In this document: positions 17,261 through 26,072 of the stretch, in pieces
Position numbering within the stretch: position 1 is the stretch's first letter
Layout: every line of letters begins with the position of its first letter
Source of the DNA: JAWRCU01 sp033542235
GTDB taxonomy: Bacteria; Pseudomonadota; Alphaproteobacteria; Rhizobiales; Rhizobiaceae
NCBI RefSeq assembly: GCF_033542235.1
Contig: NZ_JAWRCU010000002.1
Coordinates: forward strand, 310,001 to 374,000
DNA: 64,000 bases
Direction of reading: 5' to 3'
Program-made: the position numbers and the translations under genes
The notes under the pieces: model-generated
Databases searched by the model: none
What the model was told of the DNA's origin: nothing
What the model saw: only the letters and a program-made list of their open reading frames with translations

Positions 17261-18787
17261 ATGAATGTTCCAGCAAACTCCGGTTCGAAGACGCGGACCC
17301 GCCTTTTAGCGGCTGCGGCTTCGATCGCGATTGCGGGCGCGATCGGCTTTGGCGCGGTTGCGTCTGGTACGGCCCCAGTGCTTGCCGATGCGGTCAAGGT
17401 AGAGGGGCAGCAGGTCCCCGGCTTCGCCGATGTCGTCGAGAAGGTCTCCCCTGCAGTCGTCAGCGTGCGCGTGAAATCCAAGGCCGAGCCGGCTTCCGAT
17501 AACGGCCAGTTCTTCGACTTCCAGGGCCCGCAAGGATTCGACCAGCTTCCGGATGATCATCCGCTGAAGCGCTTTTTCCGCGAGTTCCGCAATGAGAACG
17601 GCCCGCAGCGTCGTGGTCAGCGCGATGCCAAGCCGCGGCCGGTTGCCCAGGGTTCGGGCTTCTTCATCTCAGAGGACGGCTATCTCGTCACCAACAATCA
17701 CGTCGTCGACGGCGGCACGGATTTCACCGTTGTGACCGATGACGGCAAGGAGCTCGATGCCAAGCTGGTCGGAACCGATCCGAAGACCGACGTCGCTGTG
17801 TTGAAGGTCGACGGCAAGGGCCAGAAGTTCACCTATGTGAACTTCGCCGATGATTCGAAGGTGCGCGTCGGCGACTGGGTGGTCGCGGTCGGCAACCCCT
17901 TCGGCCTCGGCGGCACCGTGACGGCAGGCATCGTTTCGGCTCGCGGCCGCGACATCGGCGCAGGTCCGTATGACGACTTCCTTCAGATCGATGCGGCCGT
18001 GAACCACGGCAACTCCGGTGGTCCGGACTTCAACCTGAGCGGCGAGGTCGTCGGCATCAACACCGCGATCTTCTCGCCCTCGGGCGGCAGCGTCGGCATC
18101 GCCTTCGCGATTCCCGCCTCGACGGCCAAGGAAGTCGTGCACGATCTGATGACGAGCGGCACGGTCAACCGCGGCTGGCTCGGCGTCGAGATCCAGCCCG
18201 TCAACGACGAGATCGCCGATTCGCTCGGCCTTGCCGCCGGCAGCAAGGGCGCGCTGGTCGCCAACGCCCAGGACGACAGCCCGGGCAAGAAGGCCGGCAT
18301 CAAGGCGGGTGACGTGATCACCAGGGTCGACGGCAAGAAAGTCGACGGCCCGCGCGAGCTTGCTCGCATCATCGGCGAAACAGCTCCGGGCAAGGAGGTC
18401 AACATCACGCTCTGGCGTGACGGCAAGTCCCAGGACGTTAAGCTGACGCTCGGCGAGCTGAAGCCCGACCAGAAGCAGGCTTCGGTTGAGCAGCCTAAGA
18501 ATCAGCATGAAAGCGATACGCTCAACGACTTCGGCTTGACCGTTACCCAGTCCGAGGACGGCAAGGGTATTGTCGTAACAGATGTCGACCCCGGCAGCTC
18601 GGCCGACGACCGCGGCATCCAGGCCGGCGACGTGATCACGGCGGTGAACTCGACTGAGGTCACCGGCGCCAGCGACTTCAACAAGGCGGTCTCCGAAGCG
18701 GCTAAGGCCGGCAAGAAGGCCGTACTCGTCCAGATTACGCGCGACAATAGCAATCGCTTTGTCGCGCTGCCGGTCGCGAAAGGCTGA
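17261..18787 (+). CDS. degP: Periplasmic serine protease DegP/MucD type
   Basis: A 508-residue envelope protease-chaperone. It has a signal region (about residues 15-45), a trypsin-like domain with catalytic His147 (TNNHVV), Asp177 (TDVAVL) and Ser252 (GNSGGP), and two PDZ domains (about 310-400 and 420-505). It degrades misfolded periplasmic proteins. A Q-linker-like polar segment lies at 65-125. Next to the active site the common arginine of VNRGNSGG is replaced by His (VNHGNSGGPDF). It sits just upstream of a two-component pair, an arrangement I recall from other rhizobia, where the pair may sense envelope stress. Confidence 0.95.
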   Translation: MNVPANSGSKTRTRLLAAAASIAIAGAIGFGAVASGTAPVLADAVKVEGQQVPGFADVVEKVSPAVVSVRVKSKAEPASDNGQFFDFQGPQGFDQLPDDHPLKRFFREFRNENGPQRRGQRDAKPRPVAQGSGFFISEDGYLVTNNHVVDGGTDFTVVTDDGKELDAKLVGTDPKTDVAVLKVDGKGQKFTYVNFADDSKVRVGDWVVAVGNPFGLGGTVTAGIVSARGRDIGAGPYDDFLQIDAAVNHGNSGGPDFNLSGEVVGINTAIFSPSGGSVGIAFAIPASTAKEVVHDLMTSGTVNRGWLGVEIQPVNDEIADSLGLAAGSKGALVANAQDDSPGKKAGIKAGDVITRVDGKKVDGPRELARIIGETAPGKEVNITLWRDGKSQDVKLTLGELKPDQKQASVEQPKNQHESDTLNDFGLTVTQSEDGKGIVVTDVDPGSSADDRGIQAGDVITAVNSTEVTGASDFNKAVSEAAKAGKKAVLVQITRDNSNRFVALPVAKG

Positions 18788-18885
18788 AAAGGTCCTATTC
18801 CCGGCTTCCGGCCGACCGCTCTCAAGGCTGGAAGCACGGGTCGTGATGGAACCGGACACGTTGTCGGTACCCGTGCCCGGCTCCC

Positions 18886-18915
18886 GCGGCAGCAGGTTCT
18901 ATGTCCTGCTGCCGC
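18886..18915 (+). terminator. Strong hairpin between degP and response regulator gene
   Basis: An 11-base perfect stem (GCGGCAGCAGG at 18886-18896 pairing with CCTGCTGCCGC at 18905-18915) closes an 8-base loop. No run of T follows, so it is not a classical intrinsic terminator. It may stabilise the degP transcript end or attenuate read-through into the two-component genes that start at 18991. Confidence 0.5.
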
Positions 18916-18990
18916 ACTGTCTTCGGCAGACGGCGGGAATCCATGCTAACAGAGCCAGCACAGACAGCCGATTCCGCGTATAAGGCTCCT

Positions 18991-19665
18991 ATGAAGATTC
19001 TTCTCGTAGAAGATGATCGGGAGGCCGCGGAGTATCTCCAGAAGGCATTCGCCGAGGCAGGCCATACTGCCCATGTCGCTGCCGATGGCGAAAGCGGGTT
19101 CCTGCTCGCCGACAGCGGCGACTATGATGTGCTCGTGGTCGACCGCATGCTGCCGAGGCGCGACGGCCTCTCGCTGATTGCCGGCTTGCGCTCACGCGGC
19201 AACACTACGCCTGCACTGATCCTCTCGGCCCTCGGTGCGGTAGACGACCGCGTGACCGGTTTGAGGGCGGGCGGCGATGACTATCTTACCAAGCCTTATG
19301 CTTTCTCCGAGCTGCTTGCTCGCGTCGAGGTGCTCAACCGCCGGGCCAGCGCCAAGGAGGTCGAGACCGTCTACCGTGTCGGCGATCTCGAACTCGACCG
19401 CCTGTCGCATGTGGTAAGGCGTGGAGGCCGAGAAATCGTGCTGCAGCCGCGCGAGTTCCGCCTGCTGGAATATCTGATGCGCCACGCCGGGCAGGTGGTC
19501 ACGCGCACGATGCTCCTCGAAAATGTGTGGGACTATCACTTCGATCCGCAGACCAATGTCATCGACGTGCATGTCTCGCGCCTGCGCGCCAAGATCGAGA
19601 AGGGTTTCGACGGCCCGGTCCTGCATACGGTGCGCGGTGCGGGCTACATGCTCAAGGCCGGGTGA
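18991..19665 (+). CDS. OmpR/PhoB-family response regulator
   Basis: A 224-residue two-component regulator. The receiver domain (1-115) has the acidic pair EDD (7-9), the phosphoacceptor Asp51 (VVDRMLP) and the Lys of TKPYAF. The C-terminal winged helix (about 130-222) has LQPREFRLLEYLMRH, VIDVHVSRLRAKIE and the final VRGAGYML. The ATG at 18991 gives the standard start (MKILLVEDD). Its stop is 3 bases before the kinase start, so the two are cotranscribed. Placement beside degP suggests an envelope-related stimulus, but this is inference. Confidence 0.94.
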   Translation: MKILLVEDDREAAEYLQKAFAEAGHTAHVAADGESGFLLADSGDYDVLVVDRMLPRRDGLSLIAGLRSRGNTTPALILSALGAVDDRVTGLRAGGDDYLTKPYAFSELLARVEVLNRRASAKEVETVYRVGDLELDRLSHVVRRGGREIVLQPREFRLLEYLMRHAGQVVTRTMLLENVWDYHFDPQTNVIDVHVSRLRAKIEKGFDGPVLHTVRGAGYMLKAG

Positions 19666-19668
19666 GAC

Positions 19669-21111
19669 TTGCAGCGTAGGCTTTCGGCCATCCTGAAGAC
19701 GACGGCCGCGCGGCTCTCCGCGCTCTACCTCCTTCTCTTTGCGGTCTGCGCCGTGGTGCTCGTCATCTACATGACGTCCTTGTCCGTGCGCATGCTGACC
19801 GCGCAGACGATGGATACCATCAACGAGGAGGTGCAGGACCTTGCCCGCGCATATGAGCGGGGCGGCCTGCCCCTGCTTGCCCGCTACATCGAGCTGCGTT
19901 CACGTCAACCCGGCGCAAACCTCTATTTGATCGCCGATTCCGACGGCCGTATCCTGGCCGGCAACGTCCAGAGCCTCGAGCCCGGCGTGCTGGCGACCGA
20001 TGGTTGGACGACCCGACCCTTCACCTATACCCGCTATGGCGAGACCGCTGGGCGCGGTGGGCTGCTGCAGCGAACGCAGGTTGCGCCCTTGCAATCGCAT
20101 GCGGCCATTGCCTTGGTGTTCCGGCTGCCCAACCAGATGATAGTGCTGGTCGGTCGTGACCTCGGCGAACCGGAGCGCTTTCGTGTCGTCGTGCGTAATG
20201 CGCTGATGGCGGCCTTCGGCATGATGGGACTTGGCGCGCTGGCCATCTGGTTCTTCGTGGGGCGGCGTGCGCTGAAGCGCATCGACGACGTTTCGGCTGC
20301 GAGCTTGAGAATCATGGGCGGCGACCTTTCGGGCCGACTGCCGGTTAGCGGTGCAGGCGACGAGTTCGACCGGCTGTCGGAGAACCTCAACGTCATGCTG
20401 GCAAGGATAGGGGACCTCAACGAGGGGCTGAAGCAGGTCTCCGACAACATCGCACACGACCTGAAGACGCCATTGACCAGGTTGCGAAACCGCGCCGAAG
20501 CAACTCTGAATTCCGCACCGAGCCCCACCGAATATCGCGCGGCGCTCGAGAGCATGATCGCCGAATCCGATCAGCTGATCCGCACCTTCAACGCGATTCT
20601 GATGATCTCGCGCCTCGAAGCAGGCTATTCGGCCGAACAGGTCGTCAAAGTCGATCTGGCAGAAGCCGTCCGGGACGTGGCGGAGCTTTACGAGCCGGCG
20701 GCCGACGAGGTGGGTGTCACGCTGGAAACGACTATCGATGCTGCGCATATCGTGACAGGAAACCGCGAGCTGATTGGCCAGGCACTCTCCAATATTGTCG
20801 ACAACGCCATCAAATATTCGGCGGGGGCCAGCGAAAACCCGTTGGTCAAGGTCGCGCTGGCGAGAAGGGGCAACGATGCCGTGCTGTCCGTCAGCGACAA
20901 TGGCCCTGGCATCCCCGATCCACAGGACCGCGAGCGCGCAACCGAGCGTTTCGTTCGGTTGGAGAAAAGCCGTTCGCAGCCGGGTTCGGGCCTGGGCTTG
21001 AGCCTCGCCAAGGCCGTCATGAAATTCCATGGCGGGCGGCTGGACCTTGTCTCCGGCGATCCGGGCCTTACTGTCTCCATGGTGTTCCACGAGGCAAGGG
21101 GTGAATCATGA
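19669..21111 (+). CDS. Sensor histidine kinase, partner of the adjacent response regulator
   Basis: A 480-residue membrane kinase. It has two membrane segments (about 14-36 and 183-202) flanking a ~145-residue periplasmic sensor, a HAMP linker (MGGDLSGRLPVSGAGDEFDRLSENLN region), phosphoacceptor His263 (NIAHDLKTPL), and a HATPase with N box (NIVDNAIKYS), G1 (DNGPGIP) and G2 (GSGLGLSLA). The start is TTG, 3 bases after the regulator stop; no better start is seen. It overlaps glnE by 4 bases, so the two-component genes and glnE may share a transcript. Confidence 0.93.
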   Translation: MQRRLSAILKTTAARLSALYLLLFAVCAVVLVIYMTSLSVRMLTAQTMDTINEEVQDLARAYERGGLPLLARYIELRSRQPGANLYLIADSDGRILAGNVQSLEPGVLATDGWTTRPFTYTRYGETAGRGGLLQRTQVAPLQSHAAIALVFRLPNQMIVLVGRDLGEPERFRVVVRNALMAAFGMMGLGALAIWFFVGRRALKRIDDVSAASLRIMGGDLSGRLPVSGAGDEFDRLSENLNVMLARIGDLNEGLKQVSDNIAHDLKTPLTRLRNRAEATLNSAPSPTEYRAALESMIAESDQLIRTFNAILMISRLEAGYSAEQVVKVDLAEAVRDVAELYEPAADEVGVTLETTIDAAHIVTGNRELIGQALSNIVDNAIKYSAGASENPLVKVALARRGNDAVLSVSDNGPGIPDPQDRERATERFVRLEKSRSQPGSGLGLSLAKAVMKFHGGRLDLVSGDPGLTVSMVFHEARGES

Positions 21112-24074
21112 AGCCGGCGAGCGCGGCACGGACCGGAGGGAAACCTGGCTGGTCATGGACGCCGCGTCGGCTCGTTGCGCTCGACAGCGGGCAAGCTGAG
21201 GCCGAGGTCGCCGAGATCGTCGGCATTGCTGGCGAAAGTGGCTTGCCGCGGCTAGCCGCCTTGCTCTCGGAAGCTGGGCCGGTGCGCGACTTCCTGGGAG
21301 CCGTTTTCGACCTGTCCGATTTTATGCGCGACTACGCACGGCGTCGCCCTGAAGTGCTCGAGCGGCTTCTGGACAGCACCATCCCCGAGCGGCTTTCTCA
21401 GATCAACGAGGCAATCGCCGCTGCGGCATTCAGGGAAGGTGTTGGCGAGACAGCGTTGATGGCAGAATTGCGCGCGCTGAAGTCGGAAGCCCATTTCCTG
21501 ATCGCCCTCGGAGAGCTTGGGGGCGAATCCGATACCGAGGCGACGGTACGCCGGCTCTCCGCGCTGGCTGACGCTTGCGTCGGCGCCGCGGTGAACTTTC
21601 TGCTCAGGGACTCCCATGCGCAAGGCAAGCTCGAGCTTGCCGACCCGACGAATCCCTCGAATGGCTCCGGCTGGATCGTGCTCGGCATGGGCAAGCTCGG
21701 CGCCCATGAGCTGAACTTCTCCTCGGATATCGACCTGATCCTGTTCTACGATCCCGAAGCACCGGCGATCCTGGATCCGCAGGACGGCACGGAGTTGTTC
21801 TCTCGCCTGGCGCGTCGGCTGGTACGCATTCTCCAGGACCGTACCGGCGACGGCTATGTTTTTCGGACAGACCTCAGGCTGAGGCCCGATCCCGGCTCTA
21901 CGCCTCTGGCAATCCCGGTCGGCGCCGCTCTCCTCTACTATGAGGGGAGGGGCCAGAACTGGGAGCGTGCCGCCATGATCAAGGCGCGACCTGTCGCTGG
22001 CGACACTGAAGCAGGCGAAGTCTTCCTTGCCGAGCTCAGGCCCTATGTCTGGCGCAAATACATGGACTACGCGGCAATCGCCGACGTGCATTCGATCAAG
22101 CGGCAGATCCATGCGCATAAGGGGCATGGTGAGATCGCGGTCAGGGGCCACAACGTCAAGCTCGGTCGCGGCGGCATCCGCGAGATCGAATTCTTCGTCC
22201 AGACCCAGCAACTCATTGCCGGCGGCCGCTTCCCGGATCTGCGTGGCCGCGAGACGGTGGCGATGCTGAGGGCTCTCGCCGCCCATCAGTGGATCACCAC
22301 CGAGGTCTGCGATGCGCTGATCGAGCAATACTGGTTTCTGCGTCGGGTCGAGCATGCCGTGCAGATGGTCGCCGACGAGCAGACCCATCTGCTGCCCGAG
22401 GACGACGAGGGCCTCGCCCGGATTGCGCATATGCTGGGCTTTGCCGATGCGGAGGAGTTCGCCACGGCTTTCCGCAAGTCGCTCAACACGGTCGAGAAGC
22501 ATTACGCAGCGCTGTTCGAGACGGCGCCGCAGCTCTCCGCCGGGGTCGGTAATCTTGTTTTCACCGGCGATGTCGACGATCCGGACACACTGGAGACGCT
22601 GAGGACGCTCGGCTTCAAGCGGCCGAGCGATATCTGTCGCGTTATCCGCGGCTGGCATTTCGGCCGCTATCGCGCGACGCGCTCGGCCGAGGCGCGGGAG
22701 CGCCTGACGGAGCTAACCCCGGCGCTGCTCAGGGCCTTCGGCGAGACGCGCCGGGCCGATAAGGCGCTGATCCGCTTCGATGCCTTTCTGCAAGGCCTGC
22801 CGGCCGGCGTGCAGCTGTTCTCGTTGCTACAGTCCAACCCTGGACTGCTGAAACTGCTCGCGACCATCATGGGCGCGGCGCCGCGACTCGCCGACATTAT
22901 CACGCGTCGCCCGCATGTCTTCGACGGCCTGCTCGATCCGGCCTTGTTGTCGGAGCTTCCGGACAAGGCCTATCTGTCCGCCCGGCTGGAGACCTTCCTC
23001 GCCTCAGCGGGGAACTATGAGGAAACGCTCGACCAGCTGCGCATCTTCAATGCAGAGCACAAATTCCTGATCGGCGTGCGCCTGCTCACCGGTGGCATCG
23101 ACGCCACTCGGGCGGGGAGGGCATTTTCGGACCTCGCCGATATCACGATCGGCGCCGCGCTCGATACCGTGACGGACGAGTTCGCGCTGCGGCATGGTCG
23201 GGTGCCAGGCGCGAAGGTGGCGATCCTTGGCATGGGCAAGCTCGGCAGCCGCGAGCTGACCGCCGGCTCCGACGTCGACCTGATCCTTCTCTACGATCAT
23301 GACGAGACGGTCGATGAGTCCGATGGAGCGAAGCGGCTTGCGCCCTCGCATTATTTCGCGCGGCTGACCCAGCGGCTGATCGCGGCCGTCTCGGCGCCGA
23401 CCGCCGAAGGCGTCCTCTACGAGCTCGATCTCAGGCTGCGGCCCTCTGGCAACAAGGGCCCGGTCGCTACGCATTTCGGGGCCTTCAGCAAATACCAGCG
23501 CAGTGACGCCTGGACATGGGAGCATATGGCGCTGACGCGTGCCCGCGTGGTCGCCGGTGATGCAGGGTTCGCGAAGACCATCGCCGCCGAGATCGATGAC
23601 ATACTGGCTCTGCCGCACGAAAGATCGAAGGTCATTGCCGATGCGGTGGAAATGCGCGTGGTGCTGGAGGAGGAGAAGCCGCCGCGTGACTTCTGGGACC
23701 TGAAGCTCACGCCCGGCGGCCTGATCGACCTCGAATTCATCGCCCAGGTGGCGATGCTGACAGGCGGTGTCATGCTCGGGTCGCGGTCGACCTCGACCGC
23801 CGATGTTCTTGCGCATCTGTCGCCTGACCTTGCTTCCCCGCAGGCGCGGCAGGAGCTTTGCGAAGGCTACGCGCTCTATTCGTCTTTGACGCAGATGATA
23901 CGGCTCTGCCTGACCGGGCCGTTTGAACGCGAGAGTGTACCGCCGGGGCTCTCGGACCTGCTCATCAGGGCGGCCGACCTGCCGGAATTCTCCGTCCTGG
24001 AGGCGCATCTCAAGGAGACGGAGAAAAAGGTGCGGAAGAACTTCGACCTTCTCTTTCGTGCGGAGCGAGGGTGA
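21108..24074 (+). CDS. glnE: Glutamine synthetase adenylyltransferase / adenylyl-removing enzyme
   Basis: A 988-residue bifunctional enzyme that adds AMP to, and removes it from, glutamine synthetase in response to PII status. Two nucleotidyltransferase domains are visible, each with the paired motif: GMGKLGAHELNFSSDIDLI (near residue 195) and GMGKLGSRELTAGSDVDLI (near residue 710). Each is followed by an RLRP-type segment (DLRLRPDPGSTPL, DLRLRPSGNKGP). The full expected length is present. It is coupled to the upstream kinase gene by an ATGA overlap. The convergent LysR gene beyond its end marks the left edge of the second accessory block. Confidence 0.97.
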   Translation: MKPASAARTGGKPGWSWTPRRLVALDSGQAEAEVAEIVGIAGESGLPRLAALLSEAGPVRDFLGAVFDLSDFMRDYARRRPEVLERLLDSTIPERLSQINEAIAAAAFREGVGETALMAELRALKSEAHFLIALGELGGESDTEATVRRLSALADACVGAAVNFLLRDSHAQGKLELADPTNPSNGSGWIVLGMGKLGAHELNFSSDIDLILFYDPEAPAILDPQDGTELFSRLARRLVRILQDRTGDGYVFRTDLRLRPDPGSTPLAIPVGAALLYYEGRGQNWERAAMIKARPVAGDTEAGEVFLAELRPYVWRKYMDYAAIADVHSIKRQIHAHKGHGEIAVRGHNVKLGRGGIREIEFFVQTQQLIAGGRFPDLRGRETVAMLRALAAHQWITTEVCDALIEQYWFLRRVEHAVQMVADEQTHLLPEDDEGLARIAHMLGFADAEEFATAFRKSLNTVEKHYAALFETAPQLSAGVGNLVFTGDVDDPDTLETLRTLGFKRPSDICRVIRGWHFGRYRATRSAEARERLTELTPALLRAFGETRRADKALIRFDAFLQGLPAGVQLFSLLQSNPGLLKLLATIMGAAPRLADIITRRPHVFDGLLDPALLSELPDKAYLSARLETFLASAGNYEETLDQLRIFNAEHKFLIGVRLLTGGIDATRAGRAFSDLADITIGAALDTVTDEFALRHGRVPGAKVAILGMGKLGSRELTAGSDVDLILLYDHDETVDESDGAKRLAPSHYFARLTQRLIAAVSAPTAEGVLYELDLRLRPSGNKGPVATHFGAFSKYQRSDAWTWEHMALTRARVVAGDAGFAKTIAAEIDDILALPHERSKVIADAVEMRVVLEEEKPPRDFWDLKLTPGGLIDLEFIAQVAMLTGGVMLGSRSTSTADVLAHLSPDLASPQARQELCEGYALYSSLTQMIRLCLTGPFERESVPPGLSDLLIRAADLPEFSVLEAHLKETEKKVRKNFDLLFRAERG

Positions 24075-24132
24075 GGGAAGTGGTCGCCGCGATCGGACGA
24101 ATCGGAGCGGAGAACCGCCAACCGCGATCTTG

Positions 24133-25032
24133 CTAAACGAAGCGCGAACTCTTCTCGGCAATCGTCTCGCGCAGTTCTCCCACAAACTCTTCAATCAGTC
24201 GCGAGCGAGGGCGGTGCGACGGATATAGGAGCCACATTTCGAAGCCGATTGCTGGGCGGAACGGACGGATCACGATATCAGATGACGGGAATTCGGCCGC
24301 GGTGAAAGGGTCGACGATCGAAACGCCGGCGCCAGATGACACAAGACGGCACGCGACGGCCGACAGATTGGTCTCCAGTTGCACACGGCGCGGCACGCCG
24401 CGATGGTCGAAGACGCGGCTGACCATCTGTTCGGCGCGATCTTCGCGGCCAAGCCCAATGAATGGCACGTCAGTCAGATCCTCGGGCGTGATGGTGGACT
24501 TGGCGGCCACTGGATGTCCCGGCGGCAGGATGCAGACCGCGTTGGCACGCGTCAGCGGCTCGACCTTGACCGACGGGTGATCCATCCGCAGCAGCGAAAT
24601 ACCGAGGTCGATCTGCTGGCTGAGCACCCAATCGGCGATCTTTGCGGAAGTGCGTACATGCACGGTCAGATGAACGTCTGGGCGTTCCAGCGAGAGGCGT
24701 GCCACGAGGTCCGGGACCACGCGCAGTCCAAGGCTGGGGAGGCAGCCGAGCCGCACATGCCCCGCCCGCTTCTCGCGCAGATCGTCAGCGAAGCGCTCGA
24801 TGCGGTCCATGCTGTGGAACACGCGATCGATCTCCTCGAACAGCAATCGCGCCTCCGGTGTGGGTATGACACGCCGCTTGTCGCGCGCGAACAAAGTCAG
24901 CTTCGTGGAGTGCTCCAGCTCCATGATCAGCTTGCTGACCGCGGGTTGCGAAATGCGCAACCGTTCGGCGGCCGCCGTGACGCTGCCGGCTTCGATTACC
25001 GCCCGGAACGCCTCGATCTGTCGCGGTTTCAT
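24133..25032 (-). CDS. LysR-family regulator resembling OccR/NocR
   Basis: A 299-residue LysR activator. The N-terminal winged helix reads RQIEAFRAVIEAGSVTAAAE, then ISQPAVSKLIMELE, and the effector-binding domain follows (about 90-290). The N-terminal third recalls the octopine/nopaline regulators OccR and NocR. It diverges from the amidase-ABC-oxidase operon and is the obvious candidate to control it, probably induced by the imported compound. A CATAA-N7-TTATG palindrome lies 11 bases upstream of its start, placed for autoregulation. Confidence 0.9.
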   Translation of the reverse strand: MKPRQIEAFRAVIEAGSVTAAAERLRISQPAVSKLIMELEHSTKLTLFARDKRRVIPTPEARLLFEEIDRVFHSMDRIERFADDLREKRAGHVRLGCLPSLGLRVVPDLVARLSLERPDVHLTVHVRTSAKIADWVLSQQIDLGISLLRMDHPSVKVEPLTRANAVCILPPGHPVAAKSTITPEDLTDVPFIGLGREDRAEQMVSRVFDHRGVPRRVQLETNLSAVACRLVSSGAGVSIVDPFTAAEFPSSDIVIRPFRPAIGFEMWLLYPSHRPRSRLIEEFVGELRETIAEKSSRFV

Positions 25033-25042
25033 GGCCGGCTCA

Positions 25043-25134
25043 CATAAGGTCTGGTTATGAACTCGCTCGCATAATGAATTTGACGGTAATGAGCCAGCAG
25101 TATCTGATTTGGTCCGAAATCAGCCCGCCTGCTG
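25043..25134. promoter_or_regulatory. Operator candidates in LysR-amidase divergent region
   Basis: Two palindromes occupy the 117-base gap. The first is CATAA-N7-TTATG at 25043-25059, which has the ATAA-N7-TTAT form of a LysR T-N11-A box. The second is CTGATTT-N6-AAATCAG at 25104-25123, a perfect 7-base inverted repeat, nested inside CAGCAG (25095-25100) and CTGCTG (25129-25134). Both are suited to binding by the adjacent LysR protein. The second lies 27-46 bases upstream of the amidase start. Confidence 0.55.
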
Positions 25135-25149
25135 CCAGCGCAAATAATC

Positions 25150-26049
25150 ATGCATCACCCGGACACCATCATCACCTCTGAGCACGTCATCTATCATTTC
25201 GACGCCTCTATGCAGGGCAAATGGCGGGTAAAGCCGGGCGAACTGGTCGAAATCCGCTGCCCTGACGGCGTGCACGGACAGATCAGGACGGAAACGGATC
25301 GCTACCAGGCGGTCGACTACGACCACGTGAATGATGCGGTCGGTCCGATCCATGTCGAGGGTGCCGAACCTGGAGACCGGCTGGTCATCGACATCAAGGA
25401 CATCCAAATCCCGCAGGACTGGGGATACGTGCTGCTGATTCCGAATTTCGGCCTGCTGCAGAAGAAGATCAAGGAAGCCAAGACCAAGATCGTCGCCATA
25501 CGTGATGGTCACGTCCATTTTGACGAACTCCGGATCCCGCTTGATCCCTGCATCGGCACGATCGGCGTGGCGCCCGCCGAGGGCCGGTACAACACCGTGA
25601 TCCCTTTCGACCATGGCGGCAACATGGACACGACAGCGATCCGGGCCGGTGCGCGCGTCCATTTTCCGGTCAACAGGGCCGGCGGACTGATCGCCATGGG
25701 CGACGCCAAGGCCGTTATGGGCGACGGCGAGGTCTGCGGAACAGGGGTCGGTGTGCCGATCAATGTCTTCGCCCGATTCGAGATCATCAAAGGTAAGCGC
25801 CTGCCGCGCCCCGTGATCGAGACGGCTACCGAATGGCAGTTCGTGGCCAGCGCCGAGACCGTCGAACAAGCCTGCGGCCTCGCCAACGAAGACATGATCG
25901 CAGCCATTTCCCGCGTCCGGGGCAGCTGCTGGGAGGAGGCCTACATGCTCAGCAGTCTGGTCGGCGACCTGCGCATCAGCCAGGTAGTCGATCCATTGAT
26001 GACGGTGCGAATGGCCATAGACAAGAAGTACCTGCCTAGCATCGATTAG
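25150..26049 (+). CDS. Acetamidase/formamidase family protein
   Basis: A 299-residue FmdA/AmdA-type amidohydrolase, which releases ammonia from short amides. Recognisable parts are VGPIHVEGAEPGDRLVIDI, the core CIGTIGVAP, the HGGNMDTTAI motif characteristic of the family, and VNRAGGLIAMGDAKAVMGDGEVCGTGV. It has no signal peptide and should be cytoplasmic. It is the first gene of a long rightward operon with an ABC importer and amine/amino-acid oxidases. The natural substrate may therefore be an amide of an imported amino acid derivative. The start has no obvious ribosome site. Confidence 0.88.
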   Translation: MHHPDTIITSEHVIYHFDASMQGKWRVKPGELVEIRCPDGVHGQIRTETDRYQAVDYDHVNDAVGPIHVEGAEPGDRLVIDIKDIQIPQDWGYVLLIPNFGLLQKKIKEAKTKIVAIRDGHVHFDELRIPLDPCIGTIGVAPAEGRYNTVIPFDHGGNMDTTAIRAGARVHFPVNRAGGLIAMGDAKAVMGDGEVCGTGVGVPINVFARFEIIKGKRLPRPVIETATEWQFVASAETVEQACGLANEDMIAAISRVRGSCWEEAYMLSSLVGDLRISQVVDPLMTVRMAIDKKYLPSID

Positions 26050-26072
26050 AAAGAAAAGAGGGGTCAACAACC

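Noticed and set aside
17261..18787. His in place of Arg next to the DegP active site (VNHGNSGGPDF) as a functional change.
   Set aside because: The catalytic triad is intact, and a single neighbouring substitution is not enough to claim altered activity.
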